Below, in pieces: positions 1-9,275 of a stretch of DNA of 64,000 nt. The number at the start of each line of letters is the position of its first letter. The first letter of the stretch is position 1. Position numbers and translations under genes: made by a program. The notes beneath the pieces are model-generated. The model was not told the origin of the DNA. It searched no databases and was given only the letters and a program-made list of their open reading frames with translations. Source of the DNA: Chrysophaeum taylorii (Eukaryota; Sar; Pelagophyceae; Pelagomonadales; Pelagomonadaceae); NCBI GenBank assembly GCA_029834535.1, contig JAQMWT010000526.1, forward strand, positions 186,001 through 250,000. Reading direction: 5' to 3'.

Positions 1-24
1 AATTTCGCCGGTCTGGAGAGGATA

Positions 25-1170
25 TCAGCAAGATTTGATTTCGGACCGAATCGAGTCGATCGACCGGGGAGCGCCGTAGGATTCAAGGATCGTTACGAGT
101 GTATCGTAGGCTCGGATGGCGGTGGGACGTCGCTTGCGCTCCTCCGCCCAAGATATGCTGATAAGGTACTTGAGATCGCTTTGCCAGCGGGCAGGCAATT
201 TCGGACGAGCGCCGCCCTGGACGACAGTCTGGAAGTGGATGGCCTCGTTGTAGTCGACGAACGGCATGCGAAGTCGCGAGATTTGCCAGAGCATCAAGCC
301 AAAGGAATAAATATCGCAGGAATGGTCATACTTCTCGCCCTTGGCAACCTCGGGGGCCATAAACCGCGCGCTGCCCGTCTCGGGTGTGGGCACGAATGCC
401 CCATCGTCGCCTGTAAAGACCTTGGCCAGACCAAAGTCAAAAAGAATCAAAATGTCCCCACGAAAGCCTAGGTTTGAGGGCTTGAGGTCGCGAAACATGA
501 CGCTGTTCGAATGCAGATGCGCGAGCGCGCTCGCGAGGTCTCGCGCCGCGCCGAGACGCCGCGCCCACAGAGCGTCCCAGCGCCGGCGGAAGCATCTTGC
601 CGGCCAACATTTCGTAAGTATTCGCCGGCTCACAGCTTCATTGGGTAATCTCTGGCTCTCCGCTTGCCATTTGCTGAAGCGCGCGTGGAAGGTTTCTGGT
701 ACGAGGTCTAGGACGATGAAAAAGCCATACGCGTCCTCGCCCCATCCAATGTAACTGACGATGTTTATGTGTGGCTTGAGCGACGCGAGCATCATCGACT
801 CGATCCTGAGGTCTCGCTCGGCCAGAGCATGCATGTTCGCAACCACGTCGGTGCGAGCACGCTTGACAGCCACCAGATGCTCGCTTTTGCTGCAAAGATT
901 TGCCCGAACCTCGCAAAAAGCGCCCTTGCCGAGCACGTGGCTGGCGCGCAACGTCGACGGCTCCACCTTTGTCCCACTTTTGCGGATCGCTGGCTGCAAG
1001 GCCGTGACATCGTAACCTTCTTCGTCGTCATACTGCGGCGACGCCACACACTCAGTCTGAGGCGGCTGAAACAACTCCTCTTCCTCATCCACGTCGCTGC
1101 TGTCCTCGGAGTCACCCAGGCCATCCTCAAGCACCGAGGTGTCGACCGGCGATGTTTCTCGCGTCACCAT
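25..1170 (-). CDS. Protein kinase, TKL-like Ser/Thr type
   Basis: A 381-residue protein kinase. The acidic N-terminus (about residues 1-75) has no recognisable domain. The kinase fold then runs from a Gly-rich loop (LGKGAFCEV, near residue 80) through the VAIK-type lysine (VAVKRA), the catalytic loop FRDLKPSN, the DFG motif (DFGLAK) and the activation segment ending GSARFMAPE. The catalytic Lys, Asp and DFG Asp are all present, so the enzyme should be active. The Phe before RDLKPSN replaces the usual His of HRD. An Arg/Trp-rich insertion lies between the hinge and the catalytic loop. The DIYSFGLMLWQ segment after the activation loop resembles TKL kinases, but the subfamily is inferred from motif style only and the substrate cannot be told. 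The ATG at 1170 is the first in frame. Confidence 0.88.
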   Translation of the reverse strand: MVTRETSPVDTSVLEDGLGDSEDSSDVDEEEELFQPPQTECVASPQYDDEEGYDVTALQPAIRKSGTKVEPSTLRASHVLGKGAFCEVRANLCSKSEHLVAVKRARTDVVANMHALAERDLRIESMMLASLKPHINIVSYIGWGEDAYGFFIVLDLVPETFHARFSKWQAESQRLPNEAVSRRILTKCWPARCFRRRWDALWARRLGAARDLASALAHLHSNSVMFRDLKPSNLGFRGDILILFDFGLAKVFTGDDGAFVPTPETGSARFMAPEVAKGEKYDHSCDIYSFGLMLWQISRLRMPFVDYNEAIHFQTVVQGGARPKLPARWQSDLKYLISISWAEERKRRPTAIRAYDTLVTILESYGAPRSIDSIRSEIKSC

Positions 1171-2339
1171 GTTGGTGTCGATGTCGATGTGAAAAAATTA
1201 CTGAGAATCTCAAGCTGCTCCTATGTGCGCCGAGGTAAGGGTTCGAGAGAGCACACACGCACCTAACAAAGAAAAAAGCCGCGTCGCGCTGGCACACCGG
1301 TGGTCCGAAGTCAGATCACGAGCGCAGAACGTGTTCTCAGCGAAGAGCTGGTTCGACGACGCAAAAAAAGCCGAGATTTCCTTTGGTTGAGCTCGACGTC
1401 AGCTGCAAGATTTGGATGCTCCAACATTGAATACGTGCAAGTTTATTGCAATGCCGATTCGCACCAGAATAGAAGTAGAAGGCTCCCAGTATTGTTTGAA
1501 AAAAGTTTGTCGGTTCTGGTAGGAGTAATTCCTAGGAAATTCTGGTTTCCGAGTCAATTTTTCCGTTCAACCGGACTCCAGTTCGGATGTACTCGAAAGC
1601 AGTTCCGTTGCTCGGCGGGCGGCGTCCAACGTGCAACCAAGGGGGTATCAATATCCTCCCCTTGATGCAACGGAAGTACGCTCGTGTGGACGATTTGGAT
1701 TCCCACTGCTTGCGACTACACACTTGCGACTACGCAGCAATGTGCTGACCCCGCGTGGTTCGGCCACAGAGGCACATCGCTCGGGAGACCGTCGAGGAAC
1801 GGAGACGTCGGCAAAAATAGGAGCGCGCTCGTGTGAGCAGTCGCGTGGCACGGGCGCAAGGCGACGTGCCGCGGTTCGGAGTACCGCGAACAACGCGCAG
1901 CGGATGCGTGATGCTCGCTCGCTCTCGATCGCGTGGCGATGAGGGAGGGCGCCGCAATCTTTTGTCACGCGCTCTTCCGCCGCATTACTCCACACAACGC
2001 ACCAAAACCTTCAAGCCCCCACACGGCAGCATGCGTACGACCTACGGGCGGGGCCCGTCCTCTCTTCGCCTGCCCCACGCCTCGGCGATGACCCCGACTA
2101 GGTCCCGCGTACTTATCTCCGCCCGTCAGGCACATCCTTCATACCCCACAAACCCACCCACATCCTTCATGCTCCCCACACGCACCTTCCTAAACAAGAA
2201 ATAGGTTAATGCTCAAGACACATTATGTGCTGAGCTCTGCTGGCAGTGCACCTCTCAAATAAATCTGTTCCGAGAATCTCAACGGAAAAACATTATGGTG
2301 CCCATCGACGACAGGGTAAGTGTATAGACGTTACCGGCG
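1171..2339. other. Intergenic, no gene recognised
   Basis: About 1.2 kb between the divergent kinase and lumazine synthase genes. I see only short frames without domain signatures, and no tRNA or tandem repeat. Both promoters are presumably here. A GTAAGT-type donor sequence near 2315 leaves open a spliced 5' leader for the lumazine synthase. Confidence 0.5.
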
Positions 2340-2999
2340 ATGCTCCGACGTGGCATCGTCGCCTTGGCGCTCGCGGCGTGGTCCGCGCAGGGGTTCTCGA
2401 CTGTGCGGCGGAGTGTGCGCATGGACGCAGGCGCTGTGAACTCTGTGAGCTTTGAGGAGCTCGACGGCTCGAAGGTGCGCATTGGCATCATCAAGACGCG
2501 GTGGAACCCCAAAGTTGTTGACTCGCTGAGCGAGGCGGCGAAGACGACCCTCGGCGACCTCGGGGTCAAGAAGGAGAACATCTTCGAAACAAAGGTGCCG
2601 GGCTCGTGGGAACTCCCGAGCGCAGCACGGTTCCTGGCGCTTTCCGGCACCGTCGATTCCATCATCTGCCTCGGATGCCTCATCAAGGGCGAGACGATGC
2701 ACTTCGAGTACATCGCCGACACCGTGTCTTCGGGCTTGATGAGCGTCCAACTTTCCACGAGCGTTCCCTGCACCTTTGGGGTTCTCACTTGCAACACCGA
2801 GCAACAGGCCGCGCAACGCAGCTATTCGGGAGAAAATCACGGCATTTCGTGGGCCAAGACCGCCGTCGAGATGGCCCTCCTGCGCCAGGAGGCCCTCGGC
2901 ATGACAAAAAAAGGGACCATGAACCTTGGCTTCGGCGAGGACGACGACGCCGCCGCCAAGAAAAACATTGGCGACCCCCAGCGCAAAATCTTCTTCTGA
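2340..2999 (+). CDS. ribH: 6,7-dimethyl-8-ribityllumazine synthase, plastid-targeted
   Basis: Penultimate step of riboflavin synthesis: condenses 5-amino-6-ribitylamino-uracil with 3,4-dihydroxy-2-butanone 4-phosphate. The 219-residue protein carries the family motifs VPGSWELP, CLIKGETMHFEYIAD (containing the catalytic His) and FGVLTCNTEQQA followed by a conserved-position Arg. The first 30 residues are a hydrophobic signal peptide ending AQG|F and then a basic Ser/Arg stretch. This is the bipartite pre-sequence with Phe at +1 used for import into complex red-lineage plastids, and it is the best taxonomic clue in the window. The mature part is about the size of bacterial RibH, with a short acidic C-terminal extension. 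It is transcribed toward the convergent ALYREF gene. Confidence 0.95.
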   Translation: MLRRGIVALALAAWSAQGFSTVRRSVRMDAGAVNSVSFEELDGSKVRIGIIKTRWNPKVVDSLSEAAKTTLGDLGVKKENIFETKVPGSWELPSAARFLALSGTVDSIICLGCLIKGETMHFEYIADTVSSGLMSVQLSTSVPCTFGVLTCNTEQQAAQRSYSGENHGISWAKTAVEMALLRQEALGMTKKGTMNLGFGEDDDAAAKKNIGDPQRKIFF

Positions 3000-3274
3000 A
3001 GGCCACCCCCGCCCTTCTTCGCACATTATGTATACTCGGCTTCTTCCTCTGTTGGGGTGCGCGATATCGTCGTCTATTTATGTAAAAAAAAATCAGCTCG
3101 TATTATAGGACAGAATTTCTGACACGGTGGTCACCCACGCACTGGTGCCAATTTTCCAGCGAAGAGAAGAATGTGTGGGGCATTCGTTTGTGGAACATGA
3201 GGTTGCGGTTCCGGGGCACGCAAGGTGGTGGGGAGAGAGAACGCGGGGCCTCGCACGACGAGATAATAGAGTTG

Positions 3275-3892
3275 TTAGACGTCGTCGAGGTCCATGATAG
3301 CCGCGCTATTCGGTCGGTTGCGGCGCTTGGGGCGGCCGTTACCCTTGCTGATGCCTTTGAGCGCGGTTCCAAAGAGGCCGGCGCGGACGTTGGCCTTTTC
3401 CTTCGAGGGTTGCGACGGCCGCTGCGAGCCGTCTTGGAGAGACACGGAGACCACGGCACCGTCGATCGTGATCTTGTCGTACTGCTGGACCGCCGCCTTG
3501 GCGAGCTTCGCGGTGGCCATGGTGACCGTGGCCGTTCCGAGGGAGCGGCCCGAGTCGTCGTAGTCAACATCAACCCGCGACACTTGGCCCACTTGCCCAA
3601 ACAGTTCCTCGAGGTCAGACTCGAGCACGTCGAAAGGCAGGTTCGACACGCCAACCAGGCTGTCGACCTTGGGACCCAGCCGGTCAAGAATGCTCACGTC
3701 GCGACGTGCCCGCGTCGCCTGCGATCGCTTCTCGCGCCGCACCGACGTCACCTGCTCGCGACGACGGCGTGTCCCTCCCGTCGCGACATCCGCCCGCGCC
3801 TTGGCCGCGCGACGGCCCTTCTTCGGACCGCCTCCCTCGCCCTGCCGCCGCTTGATCAGCTCCTCGAGGGGCAGGTCAAGCGAAGTCGCCAT
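3275..3892 (-). CDS. ALYREF: ALYREF/Yra1-type mRNA export adaptor
   Basis: A 205-residue nuclear mRNA export adaptor of the TREX complex. The N-terminal MATSLDLPLEELIKRR matches the short UAP56/Sub2-binding motif that opens REF proteins, and this fixes the start at the ATG at 3892 rather than further upstream. A basic Arg/Lys/Gly-rich linker follows. One RRM spans about residues 52-130 (RNP2-like VGVSNLP, RNP1-like GTATVTM). The basic C-terminal tail ends MDLDDV, resembling the C-terminal UAP56 contact of the family. The domain order (UAP56 motif, basic linker, single RRM, basic tail, acidic end) is standard. Function is inferred from family knowledge. Confidence 0.9.
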   Translation of the reverse strand: MATSLDLPLEELIKRRQGEGGGPKKGRRAAKARADVATGGTRRRREQVTSVRREKRSQATRARRDVSILDRLGPKVDSLVGVSNLPFDVLESDLEELFGQVGQVSRVDVDYDDSGRSLGTATVTMATAKLAKAAVQQYDKITIDGAVVSVSLQDGSQRPSQPSKEKANVRAGLFGTALKGISKGNGRPKRRNRPNSAAIMDLDDV

Positions 3893-4302
3893 CCCTTTCA
3901 ATATAGGTAGGAACAGCCGCCGGCCGGTCGCCAGATCCCCCAGTAGTTTTCCTGAAACCCTACACACCGCCCCTCTTTACTTTGTTTTGGTGCCTGCTCC
4001 GAAAACGGTACCGTGCCGATTCCAGACGTCTTCCTCGTGTGCGCACGCAGCTTCATCTCCGTCCTCGCGGTGGGTGATGAAGCTTCGTCGGAGTTCATTC
4101 TGCTCGTCCGACGTTTTCCAAAAACAACGACACTGAAACAGGGGCCCAACGAACGAAAGTGTGCCGCACCTTTTGATGATACTCGCCACCCGCCTGCAAA
4201 AAAAAGCCACCACCACTCGTGTTTTGCATTTCCATCACATTCACCTGTACGTCTTGCTCTTTTTTGCTGGAGGGAGGGGAGTGGGGAAAGGGTTGGCAGT
4301 CG
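3893..4302. other. Spacer between ALYREF and DNAAF1
   Basis: About 410 bp between two minus-strand genes. It should contain the DNAAF1 3' UTR and the ALYREF promoter. I see no domain-bearing frame or repeat. Confidence 0.5.
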
Positions 4303-4866
4303 TCAGTCGAGCACATCCGGATCGGTGGCGGCAGTGGTGGCAATTAAGGCAGCCTTGACGATAGGGGGCCCGTCATAACCTGCCTGGGGCGACTTGCGCC
4401 CAATCTGGCCATAGGAAGGAATTTTGGCGACGGTGAGATGATCGTTTTCGTCGTCAAAGTCGTCCGTAGTAGGAAGCGCGGTTGGCGGCGCGATAGACGA
4501 CGGCATCGACGCGGCTTGCTGCTGGAGCTGGGAAAAGGTGGGGATTTTCGATGTCTCGGAAATCGAGGCTCCGGGCTTGTGTGCGTGGCGGCTTTCGCGC
4601 TCGGCATCGAGTTCGCACCACCTTCGGCGACAAGCCTCGGCGTCGAGGGCCGAGTTCGTCATCGTTCTGAGGTCCGAGGCGGCGGCTTTGAAATCGAAGC
4701 AGTGCTTTCGGACGAGGTCGGCGAGCGCGCGATCCATTTCTTCGGTCCAGTAGATATTCTCGCTCGTCGCGACGAGTGCGCGGTCCATGCCCTGGGTCGA
4801 GTAGAGGCGCTCGCGCGCAGCGACGAGCTCCTCGGGTGGTTCGTCGCGGCGTACGTTGTTGTTGCT

Positions 4867-4932
<66 letters not shown>

Positions 4933-6150
4933 GCGATCACGCCATATGGCCAAGGACTCGCGCACACGCTGCTTGGCCACCTCCTCGGGCGAGGGCTCGC
5001 GCGTCGGCGCCAGCGCCTCGTCGGGTGCGCGCGGCGGCACCACGCGGCGAGCTTCCGCGGGCGGGGGCGGCGGGCGCTCGTTTGGGGAATCGTCGTCGAG
5101 GTTCGTGACAGAAAGAGAAGCTCCACGGTCGTCGTCGTCAAGAAGTACCTTTTTGGGCGGAGGCGCGTCGTGGCGCTCGGCCTTGTCGAGGATTTGGCGA
5201 TAGGCGGCGGGAAGGTAGGGCGTCGGATCTTCGCCTCGACCGAGGGTGCCCCCCAGGTCCGTAAGGGACGCCGTATCTGCCAAGTGTTGCGCCTCTCGGA
5301 GGACCTCGAGGTGCTTTTCGCGCGCCTCGGCTTCCAGGCGCGAGCGGCGCGTCCCCGGAATGTCCTCGAGAGCCATCCCTCGCCTTTCCTGGAACTCGCG
5401 GCGGCACTGGGCCTGCCACGTGCGAAAGACGCGCATGTCCTCCTTGTGCTGGTCGCGTCTCTTTTGAGCGACGTCTTTCTTGGCGGCGAGCTCGGCCTCG
5501 CGGCCGCCTTTCGCCCACGCTCGCGCGGCCTCTCTCTCGCCGTCAAACACGGGACGGTCGAGGTAGGCGAGGTAGGGCATGGCGACGAGGCAGCGCTTTC
5601 TGAATTGGGGGACGTTGGAGACCACGGGGTTGCCCGCGATGTTGGCGCCGCAGAGGGCTTTCGCGCGCGCGAGGACCTCGACGACCTCGTCGCCGTCGAG
5701 GCGGTTGTGCTCGAGATTGAGGTTCTTGAGGTTCTCGAGCACCCCGAGCTCTTGGATCGAGGCGGCGTCTTTCAGTACGTTCCGGGCGACGTTGAGGGTC
5801 TCGAGGGTTGGGACGGAGGCGACGCCGTCGAGGTTCGCGAGACGGTTCTCGGAGACGTCGAGAGTGACGAGGCGCCCGAGGCCCTCTAAGTTCTCGATGC
5901 GCGAGATGAGGTTTCGCTGGAGAAACAAACACCGGAGTTCCTTGAGGTGCGAGACCCCCTCGATCATCGAAAAGCCGTTTGCCTCGAGCCAGAGGCTCTT
6001 GAGCCCCGTGTAGGGCTCGAGATTTTCGATGCGTCGGAAGCCCTTGAAGTGAAGGTACAAGACGTCGTTGAGCTCGGGCGTCTCGTAGCCTTCGTGCTCC
6101 CTGCAGCTCGCCACGAGCGCTTCGGGTGTCATTTGTGGGAAACCACCCAT
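4303..6150 (-). CDS. DNAAF1: DNAAF1/LRRC50 axonemal dynein assembly factor with extra SANT-like domain
   Basis: A 615-residue homologue of dynein axonemal assembly factor 1 (LRRC50, Chlamydomonas ODA7), a cytoplasmic factor for preassembly of ciliary dynein arms. The opening ETPELNDVLYLHFKGF and IENLEPYTGLKSLWLEAN are highly characteristic. SDS22-type leucine-rich repeats continue to about residue 190 and end in an LRR cap (residues 180-205). A charged coiled-coil region follows. A poly-Asn run of over 20 residues lies near residue 405-430. Residues about 468-516 resemble a Myb/SANT domain (TEEMDRALADLV, then CRRRWCELD), which is not part of the usual DNAAF1 layout. The gene implies a flagellated stage. 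It is head-to-head with AMP deaminase, 193 bp between start codons. Confidence 0.9.
4856..4932. repeat. (GTT)n microsatellite encoding poly-Asn
   Basis: About 25 GTT/AAC triplets inside DNAAF1, read as poly-Asn on the minus strand, with a single Ser interruption near one end. The frame is preserved, so length changes in threes would be tolerated. Confidence 0.9.
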
Positions 6151-6343
6151 CGCGCGTGCGCGGGCGCGTTAGAAAATTCGTTCTCTTCACCTTGTTTGAA
6201 GTACCACGTAGATATTCTTTCATTCCACGTCATCATCAATAGACGTACTAATAATAACCATCAGAAAGAAGCCCGCCCGCCCACCCACCAGTGTGAGCGA
6301 CAGACAGACTCGCGTCGCGCGCGCGCGACGATAGGAGAGAATA

Positions 6344-8548
6344 ATGGACAGCGTCGTGTTCCGGCCGTCGACGGCGGACGATGTGGACGATTCCGAGCTG
6401 CTGAAGGAGAGCGTGCAGCAAGAGGCGATGCTGAAGCAGCAGCGGTTGATGTACATGCAGTCTCACCCGTCGCAGTTCGGGTTGGCCGGGATCCACGGTC
6501 TGGACGAGGATGATGAAGTCCTTGGGGACGGCGAGGAGGTCCAGGAGGCCGTGGTGTCGCCGAAGAAGGCACCGCACGTCAAGGCGTTGTTCCAAGTTGG
6601 GGACATCCCGACGTACCTGAGCGCGCAGGACATGAAGTTCCAGCGCGTGAGAATCGACGAGCTCGACGACGAAGCCGTCGACCACGACGCGCTCGCGGGC
6701 GCGCAAAAGTTGTTGCGGGCCCTCGAACTGCACGACGAGTGGACGTCTGCGGACGTGCGGTCAGACTACGGACCGCGCGTCGCGCCCACGTCTCCTAAGA
6801 GCGCGCGCGACTACCGGCGCGAGGTGCCGATTTACGACCCGATGAGCGTCGCGGACGACGCGCCGCTCATCGACAAGTGGGACGTCGAGGTCGTGGCGGC
6901 AGACGGTATTTTGCGCGTCGAAAACAACGAACCCGTGCGGACGTTGCGCGAGTTCGCCTCGGCCTTCACCGAGCTCGAGGCGATCGTGAACGCGGGTCCG
7001 GTCAAGTCGCTCTCGTACGCGCGCCTCGCCGTGCTCGAGGAGTTGTTCAACCTCCACGTGCTCCTCAACGGCCAGCGCGAGCTGTCGATGCAGAAGAAGG
7101 TGCCGCACCGCGACTTTTACAACATCCGCAAGGTCGACACCCACGTCCATCACTCGGCGTGCATGAACCAGAAGCACCTCCTCCGCTTCATCAAAGCCAA
7201 GCTCCGCAAGCGCGGCCAGGAGGTCGTGACGATGCGGGACGGCGTCGAGCTAACGCTCGAGGGCGTCTTTAAGTCGCTCCGCCTGACGGCCTACGACCTC
7301 TCGATAGACACCCTCGACATGCACGCCCACGACACCTTCCACCGCTTCGACCGCTTTAACTTGAAGTACAACCCGGCGGGCCAGTCGCGTTTGCGCGAAA
7401 TTTTTCTCAAGACGGACAACTACGTCAAGGGCCGCTACTTGGCCGAGATTACCAAGGAGGTCATCGCAGACCTCGAAGCTTCCAAGTACCAGTTCGCCGA
7501 GTGGCGGGTCTCGATCTACGGCCGCCGCCGCGACGAGTGGCAGAAGCTCGCCGACTGGTTTTTCGAGAACGAGCTCGCGTCGCCCAACGTCCGCTGGATG
7601 ATCCAGGTCCCGCGACTCTACAGCGTCTACAAACAATCGGGCCTCGTCGAATCCTTCGGGGATCTTCTCGCCAACATCTTCGAACCCCTCTTCAAGGTGA
7701 CCTTGGACCCCGCGTCCAACCCTAAACTCCACGCGTTTTTGGAGGCGATCGTCGGCTTCGACTCGGTCGACGACGAGAGCAAGGCCGACGTCGGCGGCCA
7801 CCTCGACCCGAACGACCTCCCGCCAACACCCCCACGCTGGACCTCCGACGCCGAGCCTAGCTACCCCTATTGGATGTTCTACCTTCACGCCAACCTCCGC
7901 TCGCTCAACGCGCTCAGACGCGAGCGACAGTTCTCCACGTTCGAGTTTCGACCGCACTGCGGCGAGGCCGGCGACGTGAGCCACCTCGTCGCGGCCTACC
8001 TCACCACGCGCAAAATCAACCACGGCGTCCAGCTCCGCCGCTCCCCGGGCATGCAGTACCTCTACTACCTCTCGCGAATCGGCATCGCCATGTCCCCGCT
8101 CTCCAACAACAGGCTCTTTCTCGACTTCAACAAAAATCCCTTTCACAAGTACTTTAAGCGCGGCCTCAACGTCTCCCTCTCCACCGACGACCCCCTCATG
8201 CTCCACTTCACCAAAGACCCCCTCGTCGAGGAGTACTCCGTCGCCGCCCAGATCTGGAAACTCAGCTCCACCGACGTCTGCGAAGTTGCGCGAAACTCCG
8301 TCCTCCAGTCCGGCATCGAGGACCGCTACAAGCGACACTACATCGGCGAAAACTACGACAAACCCGGCGCTGAAGGAAACGATATCCGCATGACCAACGT
8401 CCCCGATGTCCGCGTCACCTACCGTCACGAAAACTGGCAGCGGGAGATCGATTTCATCAAGAACACCGCCAGCAAACAACCTACACCACCTGCGCCCTCG
8501 CGACAACCCTCGCCCCAGCACCACCAACGCACCTCGCCCTGGTCCTGA
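6344..8548 (+). CDS. AMPD: AMP deaminase
   Basis: Converts AMP to IMP and ammonia (purine nucleotide cycle), a zinc-dependent cytosolic enzyme. The 734-residue length is normal for eukaryotic AMPD. The N-terminal 230 residues are variable and regulatory. The catalytic part holds the first metal-binding pair (VDTHVHHSACMN), FHRFDRFNLKYNP, the region WMIQVPRLY, FRPHCGEAGD, and the deaminase signature SLSTDDPLMLHFT with the catalytic Asp pair. The C-terminal IEDRYKRHYIGENY is also typical. The ATG at 6344 follows a GA-rich leader. It shares a 193-bp intergenic region with the divergent DNAAF1 gene. Confidence 0.96.
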   Translation: MDSVVFRPSTADDVDDSELLKESVQQEAMLKQQRLMYMQSHPSQFGLAGIHGLDEDDEVLGDGEEVQEAVVSPKKAPHVKALFQVGDIPTYLSAQDMKFQRVRIDELDDEAVDHDALAGAQKLLRALELHDEWTSADVRSDYGPRVAPTSPKSARDYRREVPIYDPMSVADDAPLIDKWDVEVVAADGILRVENNEPVRTLREFASAFTELEAIVNAGPVKSLSYARLAVLEELFNLHVLLNGQRELSMQKKVPHRDFYNIRKVDTHVHHSACMNQKHLLRFIKAKLRKRGQEVVTMRDGVELTLEGVFKSLRLTAYDLSIDTLDMHAHDTFHRFDRFNLKYNPAGQSRLREIFLKTDNYVKGRYLAEITKEVIADLEASKYQFAEWRVSIYGRRRDEWQKLADWFFENELASPNVRWMIQVPRLYSVYKQSGLVESFGDLLANIFEPLFKVTLDPASNPKLHAFLEAIVGFDSVDDESKADVGGHLDPNDLPPTPPRWTSDAEPSYPYWMFYLHANLRSLNALRRERQFSTFEFRPHCGEAGDVSHLVAAYLTTRKINHGVQLRRSPGMQYLYYLSRIGIAMSPLSNNRLFLDFNKNPFHKYFKRGLNVSLSTDDPLMLHFTKDPLVEEYSVAAQIWKLSSTDVCEVARNSVLQSGIEDRYKRHYIGENYDKPGAEGNDIRMTNVPDVRVTYRHENWQREIDFIKNTASKQPTPPAPSRQPSPQHHQRTSPWS

Positions 8549-9275
8549 TGTCCTGCTTGTTTTTGGGGGAGTCGAGGTCGCTCTTTACTCTGTGTGTGTC
8601 TCTGCCGCGCCGCCGTTTATCCGAGGCATCGCCGCCGACGGCTGCTGCTGCGGCTGGTGGCAGTGCCCCCGGGGCGGGAAGGGGCAGATCTACCACCGCC
8701 TCGGTCATCTCCATTTCGAGATATAGACGAGAGGGCGGAGGTCGGACAGCCAACACGAGGACGACCAAAATATATCCGATTTTATACCTGCTGCTGCTGC
8801 TGCTGCTGCTGCTGCGTTAGGCTCTCGACGACGACGACGACGACGACGACGAGGAGCCAATGTGCGCGCTCAATATGCGCGCTCATTAAATAATTATTGA
8901 TTGACGTCGACACCTCCTCGACAGGCTCAAGAGGGTTGCCGAGCTCGCTCTCCGCGAGCGGCTCGAGGCTCGAGGCTCGCCATGGACGGTCGACGCGCGA
9001 GGTGTCCGTAGTACTTCGGTGGTGACATCGCCTTGAGTTTCGGCCGCGGCTCATTTCTTGTCGGTCACCAAAAAAAGAAGGGTCTTACGACACAGCAACA
9101 TCAGCATATCATCATCATCGACGACACAGGAGGGAGGGAGGGAGGGAGGGAGGGAGGGAGGGAGGGAGGGAGGGAGGGAGGGAGGGAGGGAGGGAGGGAG
9201 GGAGGCATCGTCGGTGCCCGAGAAGAAAGAAGCGGGTATTTGTTTTGTTTTTGTTGGTCACAACGAGTTTGTTGT
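8549..9275. other. Intergenic with several simple repeats
   Basis: Spacer between convergent AMP deaminase and the LMF-like gene. It contains (CTG)9 at 8788-8814, a (CGA)n run at about 8826-8853 and a long (GAGG)n tract at 9128-9205. No gene is supported. Confidence 0.6.
9128..9205. repeat. (GAGG)n tetranucleotide repeat
   Basis: About 19 uninterrupted copies of a GGGA-type tetranucleotide on the plus strand. Four-G-run spacing makes it a strong potential G-quadruplex and a likely length-variable locus. Confidence 0.92.

Noticed and set aside
4438-5889. 483-codon plus-strand frame opposite DNAAF1
   Set aside because: Antisense to a clear DNAAF1 homologue; its composition (poly-Val from the GTT tract) is a by-product of high GC and the microsatellite.
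7250-8527. 425-codon minus-strand frame
   Set aside because: Exact antisense of the AMP deaminase catalytic region; no domain of its own.
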